Source of the DNA: Diphasiastrum complanatum
Lineage: Eukaryota; Streptophyta; Lycopodiopsida; Lycopodiales; Lycopodiaceae
Length of the DNA: 64,000 bases
Direction of reading: 5' to 3'
NCBI GenBank assembly: GCA_029204225.1
Contig: CM055109.1
Location: 48,137,112 to 48,201,111, forward strand
The notes beneath the pieces were generated by a model. It searched no databases and was not told the DNA's origin. It saw nothing but the letters and a program-made list of their open reading frames with translations. A program made the position numbers and the translations under genes. Positions 63,525 through 64,000 of this stretch are shown here, piece by piece (positions within the stretch are counted from its first letter, which is position 1; each line of letters opens with the position of its first letter).

Positions 63525-64000
63525 ATGACTACTCCTCAGGGACCTGATCAACCCCGGAGAGAGGCTTCGACGAACTTGAAACAGAAGCCTTGGCTTACAG
63601 AAAAGGGAAGGAACCCATGGAAGTAGAAGAACAAGAACAGTTCGCCGAAGAACTCGACGAAGTGGTTACCAAGGAGCAGTTCTTCCAATTGGTAACAGAA
63701 GTGGATGAACTGAAGTTGGCATTAGCCAATTTCAAGTCCAGTGTGGACGACTCGTTCGCTGAACTCAAAAACTTGATTTTGAGTTCCGCGAAAGGAAGCC
63801 TTTCCTCCACTTCTTAGTTATCCCCTTCTCCACTTCCATCAGTTTTGGGTGAGACTTTACGGTCTCACCCCAGTGTTTTTAGAGACTTAAAACCTCCTAT
63901 TTTTAATGGGGAAGAGAAGGATAGAAATGCAGATATTCTACAAACCTTCCTCAACAAATGGAAGAACATTCATGCTCTTAAATAGACCCCTGACCATTTG
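63525..64000 (+). pseudogene. gag: Gypsy gag start, broken, running off the window
   Basis: ATG at 63525 (MTTPQGPDQPRREASTNLKQ). A frameshift near 63585 moves to the frame of 63590-63817, which has EVEEQEQFAEELDEVVTKEQ and a coiled-coil-like LVTEVDELKLALANFKSSVD. After a stop at 63815-63817 the same frame continues with FRDLKPPIFNGEEKDRNADI and FLNKWKNIHALK, the typical start of a Retrotrans_gag domain, then another stop. The rest is outside the window. Confidence 0.65.

Overview
This window looks like a piece of a large, repeat-rich land-plant nuclear genome. The evidence is nested LTR retrotransposons primed by initiator-tRNA-Met-type sites (TGGTATCAGAGC), a GT-AG spliced hAT transposase, a plastid-protein-like spliced gene with kilobase-scale introns, and no prokaryotic gene organisation. 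A seed-free vascular plant or gymnosperm would fit the intron sizes, but the sequence alone does not fix the lineage. I see no rRNA, tRNA or CRISPR.

Layout. 1-1250: end of one LTR element. 1255-6369: about 4.6 kb of AT-rich noncoding DNA ending in a minus-strand primer site and LTR (LARD-like). 6370-14690: a decayed Gypsy element (gag with three zinc knuckles, protease, RT, RNase H) split by a truncated Copia element (copia A, 8151-12921). 14771-15291 and 24112-24632: two 521-bp LTRs of one family in opposite orientation. Between them lie noncoding DNA, a long minus-strand LTR (16808 to about 17909) and a second copy of the same Copia family on the minus strand (copia B, 18580-23582). Both Copia copies keep gag, protease, integrase and a trace of RNase H, but carry an unrecognised segment where reverse transcriptase should be.

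29320-45768 (+): the only convincing host gene, a phase-consistent five-exon model for a probable protein-kinase-like protein whose 3' end I cannot find. Its introns hold a chromovirus end (31145-32100), a non-autonomous gag-bearing element (32146-34780), an RTE-like LINE fragment with a (TC)n tail (37704-38640), several tandem duplications, and a minus-strand hAT fragment (43827-44640).

47170-62310 is dominated by a hAT family with GGTACC-rich ends. It contains an internally deleted copy (47175 to about 53935) split by a Gypsy element with both LTRs and a 5-bp target duplication (49428-53455), a very long GA microsatellite joined to a LINE 3' end, a truncated Copia (54515-57866), a 542-bp MITE with 62-bp TIRs nested in hAT-end DNA, and a nearly intact four-exon hAT transposase (59079-62305). 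62342-64000 begins another Gypsy element that runs off the window.

The genes do not form a pathway. Apart from the one spliced gene, the window records successive transposon insertions, with nesting order readable at several junctions.
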